From contig CAJFPI010000105.1 of NCBI GenBank assembly GCA_904398675.1, positions 1 to 9,986 of the forward strand: a stretch of DNA of 9,986 nucleotides. Reading direction: 5' to 3'. A model generated the notes under the pieces. It had not been told where the DNA came from and did no database searches. It saw nothing but the letters and a program-made list of their open reading frames with translations. Below, one piece after another: positions 6,215 through 9,986 of the stretch. Source of the DNA: an uncultured Oscillospiraceae bacterium (GTDB lineage: Bacteria > Bacillota > Clostridia > Oscillospirales > Oscillospiraceae). Each line of letters starts with the position of its first letter. Within the stretch, counting starts at the first letter, position 1. The position numbers and the translations under genes were made by a program.

Positions 6215-6967
6215 ATGGAGGCAGCCTATCTCAATCTCACAGCAGACAATCTAGCCCAGGAGCACCTGTGCTGCATCATCCGCAGCAAAAAGTCCCACCC
6301 GGGCGTGGAGGCCAAGCGGCGGTGGCTGGCGGAACGGCTGGGGGAGGGCCACGTCTTTCGCAAGCTGGAGGACCCGCGGGCCACGGCTTTTATCGAATAT
6401 GCCCCCCTGGAGACGGCCTGGGTCCCCATCCTAGGGGAAAATTACCTCTATCTCTACTGCCTGTGGGTCACAGGTGAGGCGAAGGGCAGGGGCCACGGCA
6501 GGGCGCTGATGGAATACTGCCTGGCCGACGCCAGGGAGAAGGGCCGGTCCGGCGTCTGCATGCTGGGGGCGGAGAAACAAAAGGCGTGGCTGTCCGATCA
6601 GTCCTTTGCCAAAAAATTTGGCTTTCAGGCCGTGGACCGGACGGAGGACGGATACGAGCTGCTGGCAGTGTCCTTTGATGGGACGGCGCCCCGGTTTTCT
6701 CCCCAGGTCAAAACGCCGTCCATTGAGCGCCAGGAGCTGACCGTTTACTATGACTGCCAATGCCCCTATAGTTACCAGAGCGTTCGGGCCGTCCGGCAGC
6801 ACTGCGGGGAGCAGGGCGTCCCCGTCTCCTTCGTGGAGGTGGACACGCTGGAAAAGGCCAAGGCGCTGCCCTGCGTCTTCAACAACTGGGCTGTCTTTTA
6901 TAAGGGACAGTTTGTCACGGTGAACCTTCTGGATGCTGCCGCATTGAAACGGATTTTGAAAAAATAG
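6215..6967 (+). CDS. GNAT-family N-acetyltransferase with YoaP-like C-terminal domain
   Basis: The 250 residues have the two-domain layout of Bacillus subtilis YoaP (about 250 aa). Residues 1-155 are a GNAT fold: after the strand LYLYCLWV (78-85) comes the acetyl-CoA pyrophosphate loop EAKGRGHGRALMEY (88-101), and FAKKFGFQAVDR (131-142) is the usual late GNAT element. Residues 170-250 resemble a thioredoxin-like domain: strand LTVYYD, then CQCPYSYQSV (181-190) in the place of a redox motif, then PVSFVEVDT and a strand AVFYKGQFV. The acetyl acceptor and any redox role are unknown. Start 6215 has AAGGAGG (6202-6208) 6 nt upstream and lies downstream of a clear promoter, although the frame is open further upstream. 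It is a monocistronic unit ended by the terminator at 6980. Confidence 0.85.
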   Translation: MEAAYLNLTADNLAQEHLCCIIRSKKSHPGVEAKRRWLAERLGEGHVFRKLEDPRATAFIEYAPLETAWVPILGENYLYLYCLWVTGEAKGRGHGRALMEYCLADAREKGRSGVCMLGAEKQKAWLSDQSFAKKFGFQAVDRTEDGYELLAVSFDGTAPRFSPQVKTPSIERQELTVYYDCQCPYSYQSVRAVRQHCGEQGVPVSFVEVDTLEKAKALPCVFNNWAVFYKGQFVTVNLLDAAALKRILKK

Positions 6968-6979
6968 GCCCTCTGGTCC

Positions 6980-7015
6980 GGCGTCTTCGCTGCACGCAGC
7001 GGAGACGCCTTTTTT
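6980..7015 (+). terminator. Intrinsic terminator after the GNAT/YoaP-like gene
   Basis: GGCGTCTTCGCTG (6980-6992) pairs with CAGCGGAGACGCC (6997-7009) over 13 bp with one U-G pair and a CACG loop, followed by six T (7010-7015). It starts 12 nt after the TAG. Confidence 0.93.
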
Positions 7016-7038
7016 GTCCCGCAACATGCGGCGGTCAT

Positions 7039-7067
7039 CACCTCCCCCGCCGCTGCGGCATAGGATG
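7039..7067 (+). promoter_or_regulatory. Candidate sigma-K sporulation promoter of the collagen-like gene
   Basis: CACC (7039-7042), 16-nt spacer, CATAGGATG (7059-7067). The Bacillus sigma-K consensus is mACm, 16 nt, CATAnnnTA, so this differs only in the last base. Predicted start is about 7073-7075. No good sigma-A promoter is visible between the terminator at 7015 and the ATG at 7120. The pattern is short and could arise by chance. Confidence 0.4.
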
Positions 7068-7071
7068 CTTC

Positions 7072-7086
7072 GGACGCACAGCGTCC
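7072..7086 (+). other. 5'-UTR hairpin before the collagen-like gene
   Basis: GGACGC (7072-7077) and GCGTCC (7081-7086) form a 6-bp stem with loop ACA. Flanking GGAT (7063-7066) and ATCC (7091-7094) could extend it past an internal loop. No T-run follows at once, so it is not a terminator. If transcription starts near 7073 it would cap the 5' end of the mRNA, possibly stabilising it. Confidence 0.4.
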
Positions 7087-7103
7087 CGCTATCCAACATT
7101 TTA

Positions 7104-8229
<1,126 letters not shown>

Positions 8230-8313
8230 ACGGCAGGCGCAGTCGGAGGGGGCGCAATATACACGTTCCCTTCCGGCAGATGCCGGGCCGACGGCCTTAA
8301 TGAGGATACCGCC
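8230..8313 (+). other. Short intergenic spacer, no terminator
   Basis: Between the collagen-like gene and the glycosyltransferase gene. CCGGC-AGAT-GCCGG (8273-8286) can form a small stem without a T-run. I see no convincing promoter, so the two genes are probably co-transcribed. Confidence 0.45.
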
Positions 8314-9408
8314 ATGAAGATTGTTGTCTATGCCATTGCAAAAAATGAGGTGCAGTTTGCAGACCGTTGGATGGACTCCATGTCAGAGGCCGACCAGGTG
8401 GTGGTGCTGGACACCGGCTCCACCGACGCCACAGCGGAGGTCCTCCGGGCCAGGGGGGCGGCGGTGACGGTGGAGGAGATCCGCCCCTGGCGGTTTGACG
8501 CCGCCCGCAACCGCTCCCTGGAGCTGGTGGCCGAGGACGCGGATATCTGCGTGTGCACGGACCTGGACGAGGTGTTCCATCCCGGCTGGCGGGCGGCCCT
8601 GGAGGCGGCCTGGGTCCCCGGGGCCAGCCAGGCCGCCTACCGCTACACCTGGTCTTTCCATCCCGACGGCAGCGAGGGCGTGGTATTCTGGCAGGAGAAG
8701 ATCCATTCCCGGCACGGCTGGCGCTGGGCCCACCCGGTTCACGAGGTGCTGCAGTGGGCGGGGCCGGGCCGTCCCGGCCCCCGGGTCACGGCGGAGGGGG
8801 TGCAGCTGGACCACCATCCGGACGACAGCAAGTCCCGGGGACAGTATCTGCCCCTGCTGGAGCTGTCGGTGGAGGAGGATCCGGAGGATGACCGAAACCT
8901 CCACTACCTGGGCCGGGAGTATCTGTACCACGGCCGCTGGGACGACTGCATCCGCACCCTCAAGCGCCACCTGGCCCTGCCCTCCGCCGTCTGGGCAGAC
9001 GAGCGGGCGGCGTCCATGCGCTATATCGCCAGGGCCTTTGCAGAGAAGGGGAACACGGCCGCCGCCCGGAGCTGGTATCTCCAGGCCATCGCCCAGGCAC
9101 CCCATCTGCGGGAGCCCTATATGGACCTGAGCATGCTGCTCTATAAACAGGAGGCGTGGGAGGGCGTGCTATACTTCACCGGCTGCGCCCTGGATATCCG
9201 GGAGCGTCCCCGAACCTATATCTGCGAGGCCGCCGCCTGGGGGAGCCTGCCCCACGACCTGCGCGCCATCGCCTACTATCACACCGGCCGCCTCCCCCTG
9301 GCCCTGGAGGAGGCGGAGAGGGCCCTCCTGCTGGAGCCGGGGAACCCCCGCCTGGCGGGGAATGTCTCGCTGCTGCGGGACCTTGTCCAGAGGCAGGCGG
9401 CGCCCTAG
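8314..9408 (+). CDS. Family 2 glycosyltransferase with C-terminal TPR-like repeats
   Basis: The protein has 364 residues and no signal peptide or membrane segment, so it should act in the cytosol. Residues 1-110 are a GT-A fold: KIVVYAIAKNE (2-12), VVVLDTGSTDAT (29-40), RFDAARNRSLE (60-70) and the metal/nucleotide-sugar motif CTDLDEVF (81-88). Middle motifs include EKIHSRHGWRWAHPVHEVL (128-146) and LDHHPDDSKSRGQYLPLL (165-182). Residues 190-360 are helical and TPR-like (HYLGREYLYHGRWDDCI, MRYIARAFAEKGNTAAARSW, AIAYYHTGRLPLALEEAE). This architecture occurs in enzymes that glycosylate proteins or surface polymers. Lying 84 nt downstream of a Thr-rich collagen-like gene, it is a good candidate to glycosylate that protein; that is inference. 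Start 8314 has TGAGGA 7 nt upstream. Donor and acceptor sugars are unknown. Confidence 0.88.
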   Translation: MKIVVYAIAKNEVQFADRWMDSMSEADQVVVLDTGSTDATAEVLRARGAAVTVEEIRPWRFDAARNRSLELVAEDADICVCTDLDEVFHPGWRAALEAAWVPGASQAAYRYTWSFHPDGSEGVVFWQEKIHSRHGWRWAHPVHEVLQWAGPGRPGPRVTAEGVQLDHHPDDSKSRGQYLPLLELSVEEDPEDDRNLHYLGREYLYHGRWDDCIRTLKRHLALPSAVWADERAASMRYIARAFAEKGNTAAARSWYLQAIAQAPHLREPYMDLSMLLYKQEAWEGVLYFTGCALDIRERPRTYICEAAAWGSLPHDLRAIAYYHTGRLPLALEEAERALLLEPGNPRLAGNVSLLRDLVQRQAAP

Positions 9409-9433
9409 CGGCAGCTCCGCGGGGGAAAATACA

Positions 9434-9464
9434 GGGGAGGAGGCGGCTCTGCCGTCTCCTCCCC
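9434..9464. terminator. Bidirectional terminator between the glycosyltransferase gene and recG
   Basis: GGGGAGGAGGCGGC (9434-9447) pairs with GCCGTCTCCTCCCC (9451-9464), 14 bp with one G-U pair and a TCT loop. On the plus strand a pyrimidine tract with CTTTTCTCTC (9471-9480) follows a few bases later. On the minus strand TGTATTTT follows. The T-runs are short and not perfectly adjacent, but the position between two converging genes fits. Confidence 0.75.
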
Positions 9465-9478
9465 TCCCCGCTTTTCTC

Positions 9479-9986
9479 TCAGTTCATGGCGCCGCTGCTC
9501 TCCTCCAGCAGCTGGCGGATCCGCCGGGCCATCTCCCGGTGCTCCGGCCGCTCCAGCGCCGGGTCCTCCGCCAGCACCGCCTCCGCGGCCTGCCGCGCCT
9601 CCTCCATCAGCCTCGCGTCACAGGTGAGGTCCGCCAGCTTCAGCGCCGGCAGGCCGTGCTGCCTGCGGCCGAAAAAGTCCCCCGGCCCCCGGAGGCGCAG
9701 GTCCTCCTCGGCGATCTCAAAGCCGTTGTTGGTCCTTGTCATCACCTGCAGCCGCCGGCGGCTCTCCTCACCAGTGTGGTCGGAGATCAGGATGCAGTAG
9801 GACCGGTGCCGGCCCCGGCCCACCCGGCCCCGGAGCTGGTGGAGCTGGCTGAGGCCGAACCGCTCCGCGTTCTCCATCACCATCACCGAGGCGTTGGGAA
9901 CGTCCATCCCCACCTCCACCACCGTGGTGGACACCAGGATGTCAAATTCCCCGGCGGCAAACGCCCCCATCACCCGCTCCTTCTCC
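9479..9986 (-). CDS. recG: ATP-dependent DNA helicase RecG, C-terminal part (5' end outside window)
   Basis: RecG is a superfamily 2 helicase that reverses stalled forks and branch-migrates Holliday junctions. The window holds only about the last 168 codons, and the frame is open through the right edge, so the start is not here. Conserved helicase domain 2 motifs are present: EKERVMGAF, then [19 protein letters not shown], motif V), [20 protein letters not shown] (motif VI with QLRGRVGR), SYCIL, and the RecG-type tail [18 protein letters not shown] with FEIAEEDL before it. A typical RecG is about 680-690 aa. The first visible Met or GTG near 9973 is internal and not the start. It ends in TGA 9479-9481 beside the shared terminator. 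Codon use (CTG, CCC, CGC) matches the plus-strand genes of the right half. Confidence 0.96.
   Translation of the reverse strand, partial: EKERVMGAFAAGEFDILVSTTVVEVGMDVPNASVMVMENAERFGLSQLHQLRGRVGRGRHRSYCILISDHTGEESRRRLQVMTRTNNGFEIAEEDLRLRGPGDFFGRRQHGLPALKLADLTCDARLMEEARQAAEAVLAEDPALERPEHREMARRIRQLLEESSGAMN

Noticed and set aside
6040..6216. Longer leader ORF starting near 6216
   Set aside because: It would begin far upstream of the predicted transcription start and cross the aro promoter. ATG 6039 has a good Shine-Dalgarno site just after the promoter.
8230..8313. Sporulation promoter directly before the glycosyltransferase gene
   Set aside because: AATATACAC (8256-8264) vaguely resembles a sigma-E -10, but no matching -35 lies at the right distance.

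Overview
The window looks like a chromosomal segment of a GC-rich, spore-forming member of the Clostridia, probably of the Oscillospiraceae/Ruminococcaceae type. This is inferred from Shine-Dalgarno-led genes, the type I-beta DAHP synthase, the collagen-like spore-surface-type protein and GC-rich CTG/CCC codon use. Species-level placement is not possible from the sequence alone.

Left half (1-6120, minus strand): a compact aromatic amino acid operon. It reads, in transcription order, Phe/Tyr-rich leader peptide, aroF (DAHP synthase), tyrA (prephenate dehydrogenase), aroB, aroA, aroC and pheA (chorismate mutase-prephenate dehydratase, cut by the left edge). Neighbouring genes overlap by 4-20 nt or are 1 nt apart, so translational coupling is likely. 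Together they cover the entry step, DHQ synthase, EPSP synthase, chorismate synthase and both branches to Tyr and Phe. aroD, aroE and aroK are not in view and may follow pheA.

Control region (5817-6120): the best finding of the window. A consensus sigma-A promoter (6071-6099) precedes a 39-codon leader ORF with its own Shine-Dalgarno site and the run YFFFFSFTYFF. It is followed by a 13-bp hairpin plus U6 terminator upstream of aroF. Segments inside the leader ORF can form a competing 12-bp antiterminator and an 11-bp anti-antiterminator. This is the layout of ribosome-mediated transcription attenuation sensing charged tRNA-Phe and tRNA-Tyr. Three alternating copies of CAAATCGG sit on the promoter and may be operators.

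Middle (6120-7015, plus strand): a divergent promoter and a two-domain GNAT/YoaP-like protein closed by a strong terminator.

Right (7016-9480, plus strand): a collagen-like protein with a Cys-rich N-terminus, a Gly-X-Thr-rich domain of 54-bp tandem repeats and a BclA-like C-terminal domain. It is preceded by a plausible sigma-K promoter and followed by a family 2 glycosyltransferase with a TPR-like tail, which may decorate it. A bidirectional terminator separates this pair from the convergent 3' end of recG (minus strand, cut by the right edge).

Codon use changes abruptly inside aroF near 5243-5310. The 5' part of aroF matches the right half of the window, while the 3' part and the rest of the operon use a different style. 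This suggests a recombination junction in the gene.
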